DNA of 64,000 bases, from positions 3,904,320 through 3,968,319 of the forward strand of contig OU452219.1 of the NCBI GenBank assembly GCA_911728455.2. The letters are read 5' to 3'. The first letter of the stretch is position 1. The number at the start of each line of letters is the position of its first letter. Under the pieces are notes generated by a model, which saw only the letters and a list, made by a program, of their open reading frames with translations, was not told the DNA's origin and did no database searches. The translations under genes and the position numbers were made by a program. This stretch comes from Marthasterias glacialis. Lineage: Eukaryota; Echinodermata; Asteroidea; Forcipulatida; Asteriidae. This document shows positions 29,501 to 37,751 of the stretch, in pieces.

Positions 29501-30335
29501 AGGGCCCGCGAGGGCACGGCAATCTGTACGCCCCCGTAAAGACGGCATTGTGGACGGCTGTGATGTTACGTTGAGCCACACCACAACACGAGAACCCACT
29601 GTTGGGAGCGATCCCTGTCCAGCTCTTAAAAGAGCAGTCCTCGAGTGGGCGAGACGTCTTAAAGTTAAGAGACAGATCATGACGTCTTACAAGAAGCAAG
29701 AACAATGTTTTCCATCCTTGGAGTACAAAGAGAAAGGCAGAAAAAGATCACATCGTGAAACTAGTGTGCCTGCCTCCCCAGTTCCGTTATACAAATCTGA
29801 AATTGACTATGCGCCTTGCGTTGCAAACCTTACCCGTATGGAGCCGCCTGCAAAACGCTTTACGGACGGTATAATCCAAGTCAATAATCAACCAAACACC
29901 GTGAACAATCTCACCAGCCCGCTTCAGAATCCCGAAGAGCCGTCCTTTAACAGTAAAAGATACACATCATTGGTTGGAATCCCGCAGGTTGAGCCGCACT
30001 GGTGGCCGACGTCCGGGAGTGAGGTCCGCGTCCCGGATAGCATCCTCACTCCGGAGTCGTCCCCTTCCCATGAGGATCCACCGGGGAAAATGCGCCTCCC
30101 GTTCGGGACACCGAGCGCGTGCTCCCCGGAGAGTAGCAGCAAGCCGGCTTCAGACGAGGAAACAGAGCCTGTTGTCGGTACCCTAGAGGATGCCGTTGGA
30201 AAGGCACTATGTGCCCTGTCCTCGGATGAGTTGAGGCTGCTAGACCAGGCTACACTCTCCTTGCTCTATCAGAACGGACCTTCACGCCAGCCAAGCTTCC
30301 CCAAAAGGACAGTTGCTAATTCAGATAATAAATAA
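5473..30335 (+). CDS. NPAS4: NPAS4/dysfusion-like bHLH-PAS transcription factor, 5'-partial, seven exons
   Basis: The exons are 5473-5562, 6284-6413, 10785-10861, 17057-17256, 19850-19956, 27673-27835 and 29012-30335. They join in frame (2091 nt, 696 residues plus stop) and every junction has GT/AG borders. The visible protein starts inside PAS-A ([20 protein letters not shown], then [11 protein letters not shown]). It continues with the family hallmark [13 protein letters not shown], then IKGRF and [15 protein letters not shown] follows with [29 protein letters not shown] and [13 protein letters not shown], closing with [20 protein letters not shown]. These match the NPAS4/dysfusion branch better than SIM, HIF, AHR or ARNT. 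Such proteins act in the nucleus as heterodimers with ARNT-type partners. The C-terminal 440 residues, all from one exon, are low in recognisable domains and carry a basic patch and Ser/Pro-rich motifs, as expected of an activation region. The bHLH is missing and is presumably upstream of the window. Gene identity is firm; the split between NPAS4 and dysfusion naming is a matter of convention. Confidence 0.9.
5675..5890 (-). repeat. tRNA-like SINE, family C, copy 1
   Basis: On the minus strand it carries an A-box-like AAGCTCAGCTGGTAGAGTG and B-box GCAGGTTCAAATGC. These are preceded, not followed, by a conserved body containing CAGGTTGTATCGTA. A second copy is at 55460-55690. Confidence 0.7.
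6284..6413 (+). CDS. NPAS4: NPAS4-like coding exon b (PAS-A)
   Basis: Acceptor GGTTGCAG, donor CTG|GTAAGA, ending in phase 1. It encodes [19 protein letters not shown] and the helix that follows, corresponding to the PAS-A segment with the conserved (Y/F)xxIxPxDH pattern. Confidence 0.9.
6414..10317. other. NPAS4-like intron b-c, left part
   Basis: Mostly unique. It holds a CT-rich tract (7610-7640), the inverted-repeat element at 8551-8873, an (AT)n run (9180-9206) and TTA-rich runs near 9570-9600. No coding similarity was seen. Confidence 0.6.
8551..8873. mobile_element. MITE-like element with GGCGTAACTA termini, copy 1
   Basis: The left end AGTGGCGTAACTAAGG is matched by the inverted right end CTAGTTACGGCGCTG, with GTGCCCCCC blocks inside both ends. 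CAAGGT flanks both sides (8544-8549 and 8876-8881), a possible target duplication. Confidence 0.6.
10318..10647 (-). repeat. tRNA-derived SINE, family A, full-length copy
   Basis: On the minus strand it begins GGCGTGTCGTGGCCGAGTGG, with B-box GGTTCGAGTCCC, then TGTCCTTGAGCAAGACACTT and a body ending in an A-rich tail. It lies just upstream of exon c. Confidence 0.85.
10785..10861 (+). CDS. NPAS4: NPAS4-like coding exon c (FFCRMN motif)
   Basis: Acceptor TTTCTTATAG, donor AAG|GTATAC. The split GAT codon is completed across the preceding junction. It encodes [18 protein letters not shown] and a short basic tail. The FFCRMNxSRNxRR string is characteristic of dysfusion/NPAS4 proteins. A foldback element begins only about 40 bp after the donor. 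Confidence 0.9.
10902..11193. mobile_element. 290-bp foldback element beside NPAS4 exon c
   Basis: TAGGCCGCGTCC at the left is the inverse of GGACGCGGCCTA at the right. Inner arms match over most of their length (for example AGTCTTGGTGCAAGAC, and GTCCACGACCCATAAAAGTC against its inverse), folding around 11040. There is no ORF. Confidence 0.8.
12044..12174. mobile_element. 130-bp hairpin element
   Basis: The left arm ATATCCTCTTGGTGATGACG with GGAAGTGCAATGTAA is nearly the inverse of the right arm ending CCAACAGGATAT. It directly abuts the 86-bp array. Confidence 0.75.
12195..12825. repeat. 86-bp tandem array (satellite-like), about seven units
   Basis: CACTATAAACCTAGTTCC recurs at 12195, 12286, 12372, 12458, 12544, 12630 and 12716. 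The first spacing is 91 and the rest are exactly 86. Units differ by very few bases, and the last one decays. Each contains the short inverted repeat AACGATAA...TTATCGTT. Confidence 0.97.
13336..13531. mobile_element. inverted-repeat MITE, GGGCC(A/T)AATTT ends
   Basis: GGGCCTAATTTTCTAGAGCTGC at the left is matched in inverse by GCTCTATGAAATTGGCCC at the right, with inner GCTTAAGCA copies. A half-copy with GGGCCAATTTCAT is near 18868-18920. Confidence 0.7.
13683..13805. mobile_element. GGCTTGGGC foldback, copy 1
   Basis: It has the same ends as the elements at 31198-31355 and 32138-32300: GCCGT...GGCTTGGG at the left and CCAAGC...GCCGTGGTTTCGTG-ACGGCC at the right. Confidence 0.65.
13895..14232 (-). 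repeat. tRNA-derived SINE, family A variant
   Basis: It carries the minus-strand TGTCCTTGAGCAAGACACTT and a GGTTCGAATCCCGGTCGCGA box. The 3' body differs from 10318-10647 and ends in TTCTGGTAAGGAAACC-like sequence shared with family B. Confidence 0.75.
14580..15215. repeat. degenerate AT-rich tandem repeat
   Basis: A segment at 14889-14955 (ACATCCTACGCGCCTTTCCT) recurs at 15031-15097, period about 142 bp, with weaker TTTCGGGTAA/CCTA echoes across the block. Confidence 0.55.
15266..15426. mobile_element. CCGGCCG/CTGCAGTCC inverted-repeat element, copy 1
   Basis: TTCCGGCCGTTTTTTCTGCAG at the left is inverted as CTGCAGAAAAAGAAAATCCT-CCCGGCCG at the right. A second copy is at 36531-36708. Confidence 0.7.
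15895..16050 (-). repeat. tRNA-like SINE, family E
   Basis: The minus strand has CGTGGGCTCGAATCCCACC (B-box-like), then a body ACTCGGGAAAGTACTGAGTA and ACACATCGGTGTA that recurs at 24985-25110. Confidence 0.55.
16051..17056. other. NPAS4-like intron c-d, right part
   Basis: Nothing beyond short low-complexity runs and a fragment GAAGCGCTTTGAGGGTA typical of dispersed repeats. Confidence 0.5.
17057..17256 (+). CDS. NPAS4: NPAS4-like coding exon d (end of PAS-A, start of PAS-B)
   Basis: Acceptor TATCTGGCAG, donor TCAAA|GTAAGT, ending in phase 2. It encodes [24 protein letters not shown], a linker, and then [17 protein letters not shown], which opens PAS-B. Confidence 0.92.
17705..17930. mobile_element. 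GGCGTAACTA element, degraded copy
   Basis: CCCTTGCCCCC blocks and the right end CTAGTTACGCTACTG resemble 8551-8873. The left end is poor. Confidence 0.45.
17931..19849. other. NPAS4-like intron d-e
   Basis: No coding similarity. A half-copy of the GGGCCAATTTCAT element lies near 18868-18920. Confidence 0.5.
19850..19956 (+). CDS. NPAS4: NPAS4-like coding exon e (PAS-B core)
   Basis: Acceptor GATGTTCCAG, donor CAAA|GTAAGA, ending in phase 1. It encodes [19 protein letters not shown] and [16 protein letters not shown], the PAS-B helical core with its Trp-Tyr and His-Pro positions. Confidence 0.93.
20108..20344. mobile_element. foldback with AACACTTTCAAA arms
   Basis: The left arm (AAGTGTTACACTAACACTTC, GAGTTCGAG, CAACACTTTCAAAGG) is inverted at the right (CCTTTCAAAGTGTTGACCCT, CTCGAACTC, GGTGTAACACTT). 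Confidence 0.7.
20390..20850. repeat. irregular tandem array with GTCGAC cores
   Basis: Repeated GGTAATGTCGACAATACTG, CTAATAATGCTTACTCTTTT and CTCTCTATCAAGCACGATAA blocks in varying order, spacing about 60-160 bp. It lies in the intron after exon e. Confidence 0.85.
21425..21765 (-). repeat. tRNA-derived SINE, family A
   Basis: Minus-strand copy with GTGTCGTGGCAGAGCGGTTT, GGTTCGAATCCCGGTCTTGA, TGTCCTTGAGCAAGACACTT and a body containing CATGTCTTATTTCTGCGCA. Confidence 0.85.
22130..22378 (-). repeat. tRNA-derived SINE, family B, copy 1
   Basis: The minus strand reads GGCATTCAGGTTTGCTCAGT, CACCTCTGTGGACCCCGGTT-CGAATCCC, and a body ending with CTTGGTTTTATTACCAGAAA. The plus-strand sister is at 41082-41342. 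Confidence 0.8.
23473..23854. mobile_element. 382-bp element with perfect 24-bp terminal inverted repeats
   Basis: CATTCCACCAAGTTGGGACACAGT-type termini (first 20: CATTCCACCAAGTTGGGACA) are exact inverses at both ends. The AT-rich interior has no ORF, so it is a non-autonomous DNA element. Confidence 0.88.
24410..24776. mobile_element. TTAA-flanked inverted-repeat element, copy 1
   Basis: It starts AGCCCCAGCTCAACATTGGT and ends with its inverse, with TTAA immediately outside on both sides (24406-24409 and 24777-24780). A palindrome CAGTTTTCGTCTCAGTGAGA-type sits at the centre. TTAA duplication is the mark of piggyBac-like insertion. Confidence 0.85.
24985..25110. repeat. inverted copies of a family E body
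   Basis: ACACCGATGAGTGTCAAACG at the left is opposed by the inverse of TAGCACACATCGGTGT at the right. Confidence 0.6.
25328..25447. repeat. three-unit tandem repeat, about 44-50 bp
   Basis: GAATTCACCAAACGCGTTCA recurs three times with GGGCCC-like spacers. Later units vary slightly. Confidence 0.85.
25494..25864. mobile_element. AGGTARAATA inverted-repeat element, copy 1
   Basis: The left AGGTAAAATATAGGATAGGT is inverted at the right in ATACCAATCCTGTGTTCTAC-CT. The interior has TTTCAGCATGTAAACACATT and a TTTCGGTTATT/ACAACCGAAG palindrome. Confidence 0.8.
26676..27050. mobile_element. GGCGTAACTA element, copy 3
   Basis: The left GCAGTGGCTTAGGTGAGGG and right CTATAGTTACGCCACTG match in inverse. 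It has G/C-runs inside both ends like 8551-8873. Confidence 0.55.
27673..27835 (+). CDS. NPAS4: NPAS4-like coding exon f (PAS-B end)
   Basis: Acceptor TTTATACAG, donor TTAG|GTAGGT, ending in phase 2. It encodes [20 protein letters not shown], then [12 protein letters not shown], the last beta strands of PAS-B. Confidence 0.92.
27880..28236. mobile_element. TTAA-flanked inverted-repeat element, copy 2 (opposite orientation)
   Basis: It is homologous along its length to the inverse of 24410-24776, with the same central palindrome. The flanks are TTAA at the left (27876-27879) and TTAC at the right (28237-28240). It lies in the last intron of the NPAS4-like gene. Confidence 0.83.
29012..30335 (+). 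CDS. NPAS4: NPAS4-like terminal coding exon (C-terminal region)
   Basis: Acceptor TTTATTTATAG; the stop codon is TAA at 30333-30335. The exon completes the PAS-B tail ([19 protein letters not shown]) and then runs 420 residues without a recognised fold. Visible features are a Gly/Pro/Ser-rich stretch, a basic segment [12 protein letters not shown], a Ser/Pro segment containing [15 protein letters not shown], and a C-terminal amphipathic segment [18 protein letters not shown]. It is more GC-rich than the surrounding introns. The long single C-terminal exon resembles that of vertebrate NPAS4. Confidence 0.93.
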
Positions 30336-31197
30336 TACTATTTTAGATTTTGAACTTTTTATGGTGGAGGTACAACTCTGTAAAAATTGAAAGAGGTTTT
30401 GGTATCACCACAATGATAAGTTTGTTCTTCAAAGTGATCACTGCACCGATGCTGCATAGATTTAAAAAGAAAAAACACAAGTAGCCAAACACGAGATAAC
30501 CAGAAGTCCCTATTTATCATTCAAAAGAAGTTTGTTCACAATTTTGTTTCCCTCAGCCACTCTGAAACTATGTGAACAGTATTACTCCAAAATAAAGAAA
30601 ATGCCAATTCAGCAGCTAACTGGAATTTGTTATTTTTTCTACCTCGCGTTTCATTAGGTTTTTGTTGTTGGGAAATAATGATGCCCCCAAAAGACAACAC
30701 ACCAATGTTTCCAAAAGACAACACACCAATGTTTAAATCCTCTACTCTGTTTGTTGACACAACCTTTTAAAATATCACGATTGTATAGTTTTGCATTTAT
30801 TGTTATAACTCTTAAAGAGTGAACTGTGGTGTGGGCCTATGTAAATAAGTGGAAATAAAGCTCGACGATGTAATAATTTCTGAGAGGAAAAATGCGAACA
30901 CTTCGAAAACATTGGAAATATGAATACGCCAACCTTTTGTCGAATAGTATTTGGAATGAACCGTGATGTTGGAATTTTCATTAGTGTATATTTGGATGAT
31001 TTTCACAGTGCGTTTTTATGTCATCTGATGTCATTTTATGATTTGTTTGAGTCATTTTGTCACAGTTAGACCAAACTGTGCTCTTGTGGTGAGTGGTAAC
31101 TGGTCAAATGTTGCAGTTAGAGCAGCATTGAAAACCCATTAAAAGAGTAGATGAATAGATTTGATATCACCGCTGAGGATTTTTTTTTTAAAGGGTC
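30336..31197 (+). other. NPAS4-like 3' UTR and downstream DNA
   Basis: AT-rich. It contains an exact 24-bp tandem duplication (30687-30710 and 30711-30734) and the candidate poly(A) signals. Confidence 0.5.
30591..30859 (+). promoter_or_regulatory. candidate polyadenylation signals for the NPAS4-like gene
   Basis: AATAAA occurs at 30591-30596 and 30854-30859, and an earlier one overlaps the stop codon. All are on the coding strand within 530 bp of the stop. Which one is used cannot be told from sequence. Confidence 0.4.
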
Positions 31198-31355
31198 TTA
31201 GGCCGTTTACGAAACCACGGCTTGGACTTGGGCTCGGGCTTATAGGCTTTGTCAGTTATTTTGAAAACGTGTGCTTTTCTTATGGGGATTCAAACAGGCG
31301 GACGGAGCCCAAGCCTAAGCCCAAGCCCAAGCCGTGATTTCGTAGACGGCCTTAG
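31198..31355. mobile_element. GGCTTGGGC foldback, best copy
   Basis: TAGGCCGTTTACGAAACCAC, GGCTTGG at the left is inverted as CCAAGCCGTGATTTCGTAGA, CGGCCTTA at the right. Confidence 0.75.
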
Positions 31356-31507
31356 TAGTAGATGACTTTGGTTTCAAATTATGACGGGCCCTTAAACAGA
31401 TTAGAATAAAGTCTCAGCAAATATCATCAAATGAACGATCTTTCGTTGCTAATTTTGTTGGACAGGATGTTAAATCTCAAATGTTGTAAGTGCCAATGTT
31501 TCCTTTT

Positions 31508-31897
31508 GAAGGTGAAATATAGAATTGGTAAAGCTGATAGTGCAGTGTTATACTCTGTGTGATTCAATATAAATAAAAAAACAGACCTGTGAAAATTTGG
31601 GCTCAATCCGTCGTACGAGTCAGGAGAAAATAGTGAGAAACCGCGTGCACACTTTTCAGCATGTAAACCCATTGTCCTTAATTTCGATTGTTGAAAATCG
31701 GGGTCTTCAAATTCTGTTTTCACGACTTTGACAGTATTTCAGACAGAAATATTTTTTACGGAATATTGTTATAATGAACTTCATGATCAGTAAGCTTTCA
31801 GACTGATACTAATAAAAAAAAAATAAAAAAAAAATAAAATAACAATAATAGTAATAAATTTAAAAATGGATAAATACCAATCCTGTCTTCTACCTTT
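31508..31897. mobile_element. AGGTARAATA element, copy 2
   Basis: Same order of blocks and same orientation as 25494-25864. Internal (A)n/ATAA insertions near 31815-31860 lengthen it. TTAA follows the right end. Confidence 0.78.
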
Positions 31898-32137
31898 AAA
31901 ACACTTCAGATATTTGAACTGCATTATAGAGTAAGACACTGAAGAAAATTTCACTGCGTCATTTTTTTTTAAACCGTGGCGTCGATTCTGGCTACGTGTG
32001 ATGCTTCATCGACCATTTTGAAGCCATGTGCCACGTTCATAATGTCATAGCATAATATCAGAACCCAAGCCGACGTATTAGGCTGTAGCGCCCTGCCATG
32101 GTCTTAAAAATGACCCGGATGTACATTATCTCTAAGA

Positions 32138-32300
32138 TAGGGCCTTTTCGAAACGATGGCTCGGGCTTGGGCTCCAGCTTAGGCTCCGTCTGCCTGATTG
32201 AAGGCCCGTAACAAAAACACACGTTAACAAAAAAAAATAACTGACAAAGCGTAATTGGGCCTGCGCCTGAAGTCCCGAGTCCTGGTTTCGACAGGGCCTA
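32138..32300. mobile_element. GGCTTGGGC foldback, copy 3
   Basis: GGGCCTTTTCGAAACGATGG at the left and GGTTTCGACAGGGCCTA at the right are inverse, with GGCTTGGGCT arms. Confidence 0.65.
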
Positions 32301-34035
32301 TGGATTGAAACATTTCGCCAGAAAGGAAAGACAGAAAGGACCTTCAATGTGAGAACAGTTTATAATAAGTGCCTTGACCGAATTAACGTCTTTGGCAGAG
32401 GCTACGACCGGATCTCTGAAAAGGCCCATTATTCCACATTGATGCAGCCAAATAGCCGCTGTCAAAACAGCCGCAGCCAAAGTCGCTTGATACCGTTTGG
32501 TACCCAGGCGCCATGTGTCAAGAATACAAAACTTCAAATTTCGTAATGTCGTAATAACTGTAGATTTTAATTTACGTTACTATTGAGTTGAAGGTTACCC
32601 GACTGAGTCGTCAATTTTTGTCCCACAGTGCTAAGTTCATCACAAGACCCAATTTTCATAAGAGTAGCTTTGAAAAACTGCTAAACATAACTAGCAGGAA
32701 ACCAGTTACAGACAATACACATCACATTGCAACCTACCCGGTAACCTTCTTTTCCCTTCTCTTTCTGCTAGGCAGAAATATTTTTATAATAGATGTTAAT
32801 TTGTGATGAGAAATATTTTCCCCAAGCACCTTCATTCTTTCCAAAAGCGCATGTAACTCATCGGTGCCACTGCTGCTTGTACCCTGATGACAAAAATAAT
32901 GTCCTAATCTATACTTTGTGAATCCAATTTATTGTTCTAATCCGATATCAGAAGCAGCTCATTGAGAAACTTAGTTTTGTAAAAAAAATATATATATAAT
33001 GAAATATCCAACAAATTGTTGTTTCTCAATTGTGGCCGATCGAGTGTCCAACTCAGCTGACCCATTAATCGTGGTTGACATTTACGTCTAGCTATATAAT
33101 ATACCCACCAGTCTTAAAACGACAGATTGCAACCCTACACTTAAGATCTGACACACCAGCAATTTGATACAAAGTCCACAACTGAAGACGTCCGAGGGAT
33201 ATATATACACACACAAAATGAACCAGTTTAAACTCATACACTCGGAGTTTTTAACTAACCTGACAATTTTGTTTGACAAATTATACTTCTTGGTTAAGAC
33301 GGCTAATTATGGACGATCATCACAAATCAGAGTGTACTCGGGGTACAAAAAAAAAAAATCCACCGTGGCAGGAGCAGTTTCCTTACCGGGCAGGAGGACA
33401 GAACCTTTGAGTGCAACACACACTTATTAATCTCCCCAAGTCAGATCGCGAGTAATTCCGACTTTGCTTGGAAACTACCGAGACGTTCCGGAGACAGAAA
33501 TTACGACAAGAAAAATAACCGTAATAGAGCTCTTGGACGGCCCGAGTGGGCTGGACGATTAGACGGGGTAAGTGGTGTAAGTTGCGTTGTTTGTAAATTG
33601 GGCCCCAAGTGGGGCATAATGCAATACAAACTCATTTAGTTAACCACCAGCAGTGTGTCCGGCCACCAGGCACTAGAACTGTAAAAACAGTGGACATAAA
33701 ACGCTCGAGTACACAAACCAAACATCCAAACAGTATAAGATATAATTTGCTTTCTTAATTATTAACAAAATCAGTGTCTTAGCTTGCTCCGGGAGTTCGT
33801 GGGTTCTTTTTTTTTAGTGCTACACAGCTACGGCCTCCTGGCTTTAATTCTAACAAGTCACAACTTCACAGCCCCTTCTGTGAATTTCTATTCCTTGACT
33901 GCATTTCCTCGCCGAGGGTCAACGGGAGGTGAAAAGAATAGAGAGTCACGAAAGGCATGCAGCACTGTGACAATACCTAACTCGGAATAAAGGCCAAGGC
34001 ATAATGTCTTAAATTATTAAATTTTTTTTAAACTT
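32301..34035. other. intergenic DNA without recognised genes
   Basis: No coding similarity on either strand; only poly-A/T runs and a short AT run near 32985. Confidence 0.5.
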
Positions 34036-34393
34036 GAAGGTAAAATACAGGATTCGTAAAGCTGACAGTGCAGTGTTCTTACTTTGTTTGATTAATGAAT
34101 ACATGAACAAAACACCCGTGAAAATTTGGGCTCCATCCCACTTCCAAGTCAGGAGAAAATAGTGAAAAACCCTGCACACTTTTCAGCATGAAAACACATT
34201 GTCCTTAATTTCGGTTATTACAACCGAAGTTAAAATCGGGGTCTTCAAAATTCTATTTTCTCGACTTTGACATTCAGACAGATGAATTTCCATGGAAGAT
34301 TGGTACTGGTACGAACTTCATAATCCGTAACCTTTCAGACCTTTCAGGCTAATATTTTTTTTTTGATGAATACAAATCCTGTATTCTACCTTT
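34036..34393. mobile_element. AGGTARAATA element, copy 3
   Basis: The left AGGTAAAATACAGGATTCGT and right AATACAAATCCTGTATTCTA-CCT are inverted. The interior matches 25494-25864 and 31508-31897 in the same orientation. Confidence 0.8.
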
Positions 34394-34754
34394 CAGTAAG
34401 ATTATTATTTTAAGACAAAGTATACACGATAGATTAGTCGCAGGAAAAATTTGAATCATACGTTTTTTTTTAGACCAATACTCCAGAGAAATAATATTTC
34501 CCTCTGAAATACATGTGGAGTACTGCAAAAGTCGATCTTACTATCATTTGCTTATTTCAATTGTTTCAACCGAAATAAGCCCACAAATAAGTCCCAAATA
34601 AACACCGAAAACGTGTTTTCGTTTCGGATTTCATCCCTCTTGATGAGTCCCCTATACCTTCCTTGTTTTTTGTTTCATTTTTGTCTCGTTTGTTATAGGT
34701 TGTTTCAAAATTATCTGCATGTGTTGTGTTGTCAAAACGTGAGGTCATTAACCG

Positions 34755-34770
34755 TTGTTGTTGTTGTTGC

Positions 34771-34813
<43 letters not shown>

Positions 34814-34830
34814 GCTGTTGTTGTTGTTGT
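34755..34830. repeat. (TTG)n microsatellite
   Basis: About 25 TTG units with two GCT interruptions. Long valine- or cysteine-only ORFs over it are artefacts. Confidence 0.97.
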
Positions 34831-36530
34831 CTGTATGTGTGTGTTGTGTTGTGTTGTCATTTAGCCTTTGAGAAAGACTGCTCAATAATAGGATCCATAC
34901 GTGAGGCCATTAACCATTGTTGTTGGTTGTATCATGTGTTTATTGACTAAAAACCAGAGGTTGAGAATTTATCCACACATCCAAAAAGAACCGATGATTT
35001 TGGGTTTTTGTAATACCCCTCCAAACCTACACATTGAATCGGTCTGCAAATGGCAACTTCACTACTACAGGGAAGGCTCTTGTTGATAATGTCTGCCCAA
35101 CAATGAACGCATAAATAAATAATCAAATGAATAAATAAAAGAAAAGACAAGAGAAAGATAAGAGAAAATAGGGAGGCCCAACCTTCTGACGATACGCGGA
35201 AAATGGGATATTTTATTTGACCAATGACATGCCAGGACAGGATTCTGTTTGTGGAGGGAACACAAAATGTTCATGAATTTAGTTTTAAAAAAAAAGCACG
35301 TACCAGATAAGAAAACAAAAAAATTAGGCTAAAGACTTTCAATCGAGTGAAAATATTTTTTCCATACACTTTACACAACTTCAGTAGGCCTAGTAACTGA
35401 TAGTGACGTATCGAGAGCAGGACGAAACAAAGCTACTTCTCCCCGAGTAGGCGTTGAAGTGCTCTTTGCTATTCCTGAAAATATTGTACTATAAATGATA
35501 AGTTTTTGCACACTCCCGTGCCACCCCAACAGAAAAATGTTTATGTAAAAGGGGCCCGTCCCCCTTTTTACATCGATGATGGTTGCACTACACTAAATAG
35601 AGAGAAATCCATGCACTGAGCCTCATATGTAAGCCCACAACTTTTTTCTGTAAATCAAAGATTTGAAGGTCCTTGCTTTTGTGGATTGTTGAAAAATTGT
35701 CCACCATTGTGCCCCTGGGGTTGTTGGCTTCCAACCTGGAGCATTTCGGGTAGACCGGCCCTCTAAAAATAGCCCTATTTTGCTAAACAGTGTAGGGTCA
35801 TTTTTCCAAAATGAACTCTGGCCAGTTTACTCGTTCAGGGGTGTTTTTATTTTGGATCAGCCTAGCAAAAATTCTCAACGGCTAACCTACGAAAAATTTA
35901 AAGAAAAATTAAGTTCAGTTGTCAGAAAATATATTTGATTTGTTTTCTAGAAGCTGAGAGACTTGTAAGTATTTTTTTTAGTATTTTTGAATATTTAGCA
36001 TTTAGCATTGGTTACTATGGCCGGGAGCCTATTTATAGTGTCGTGCACCCCGAGTGATTTTTTTTTACAAACGCCCTCTACCGTTTGAAATTGAACAATG
36101 TAAAAACACATGTGTGCGTTATTATGCATGACATGGCGGAGAAGTGACAGGACGTACAGTGACTGCAGTTTGGTGAGATATTTTGCTGTTTTGGTCGAGA
36201 TTATAATAAGTTTGAGAGATTTTAACCAATGATGAAAAGTCTGGAATATGTGCAGGACAATTAATGGATCGGTGCCAACTTCAAATATTGACTAAACTCG
36301 GCCAGTAAATTATAGAGTTTAGAAAACAAACAAGAAAATACATTGACGGTCGGAAATGAATGAACTACTGAAGTCGTTTAGAAATAAATCAGAAAAATGT
36401 AAACCTGAGTTAATAAACGATTAATATTAAATAACATCAACGTTACAGACAAGACCGTGACACAGAAAAATGTCAAATGAGACAACGAAAAGGTCAGATA
36501 AATACTAGTAGTAAATAGTTCGTATAGGGC
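34831..36530. other. intergenic DNA without recognised genes
   Basis: A GACATGGCGGAGAAGTGACA segment near 36130, followed by TTTG|GTGAGA, looks like a possible noncoding first exon of TRMT61A. This is not supported otherwise. Confidence 0.35.
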
Positions 36531-36708
36531 TTACCGGCCGCATTTTTTTTCTGCAGTCCAGACTTGCCATCATTTTTCATCCTCTGAAAAAAAAATGTTT
36601 TTAAGGATTCCCTTTGTGGAATTGATTCAAAAGAAGAAAAACAATTCCCATTGAAAATTATGACAGTGGCAATTTTGGACTGCAGAAAAAACAACTTACC
36701 GGCCACTG
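36531..36708. mobile_element. CCGGCCG/CTGCAGTCC element, copy 2
   Basis: TTACCGGCCG...TTTCTGCAGTCCA is inverted as GGACTGCAGAAAAAACAACT-TACCGGCC. Confidence 0.75.
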
Positions 36709-37751
36709 CCTGGTTTTGGCACAATGTATGGGGCTAGGTTTGGACTAGATTAGTCAGAGCTGCGGGACCCAACACGCGCCATTTTAAACATTTGGACATA
36801 TGCCAGATCATGGTCTAGTGTTTAAAAAGGGGCTATTGGGTACAGGTTACAGGACTACAGTACAGATGATCTTGAAAAAGAAAGAGAATTAAAATGCTGT
36901 CAATGTCATTTCCGACACATGTGCATGTTGGCTATTTCATGATTTGAATGACATCTTATTTCAACAATTTATTTCCTTCCTTCATCAATCATGTTCGTGA
37001 TCCATTGATGGAGGAAGGAAACAAAAGTATTTCACTTGTCGTGACATAAGACTGTGAGATTAGATTCAAAACACATGGTTACAAATATACAATTTACAGT
37101 ACAAACTCTTAACGGCAAACTCTTGAGGAAAGACCCAAAAAGGCTAGACTGGCTATGTTTTATATAACTCACCATGGCTTTGGTTGACATTTAAGTGGGT
37201 TGGGAGCTATGCCATTTGTCTCAAAAAACTTACCTGCCCCTTCTTGAAAACTCTCCACCCTACAGATACCCCACTGCGCTATCTCCAGAAAGTATCGCCA
37301 TATGTCCATCTTCCAACGTACTGTCACCCAATGGAACAATCTTACACAATCCACCGTATTGGCACCCGCCCAACTTAAATTTAAAAAAAAAAATTTCTGC
37401 ACACTACTCGCCCATTCCACTACACTAGCGCCCCTCAACCTTCAATGTGCCAAAGTCCTCAGTACTGAAGTTGGCACAGAACCTGGAAGAAGAAGAAGGA
37501 GAAGATTGCCTACCTTTCCCATTTAATTTACCATGACAAAAACTACCTTTACCATGACAAAATCAGGCTCTTCTCGGGCATATTGAAAAGACATAAAGTG
37601 AAGACATCGGAAACATCAGCCATGATCAATGTGATGTCTTAACATTAAATAAGTTGATAAATACTTACCTCACTAACCCCTAGCCCCTTCAAATCAATAG
37701 GGCCAATCCACTGGGTATGTTTCCTTGAATACAAAGTGTACTGGCCCTATT

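Noticed and set aside
29039..30186. Several minus- and plus-strand ORFs of 60-80 codons
   Set aside because: Shadows of the GC-rich terminal exon of the NPAS4-like gene.
34613..34950. ORFs of poly-valine or poly-cysteine
   Set aside because: Translation of a (TTG)n microsatellite.
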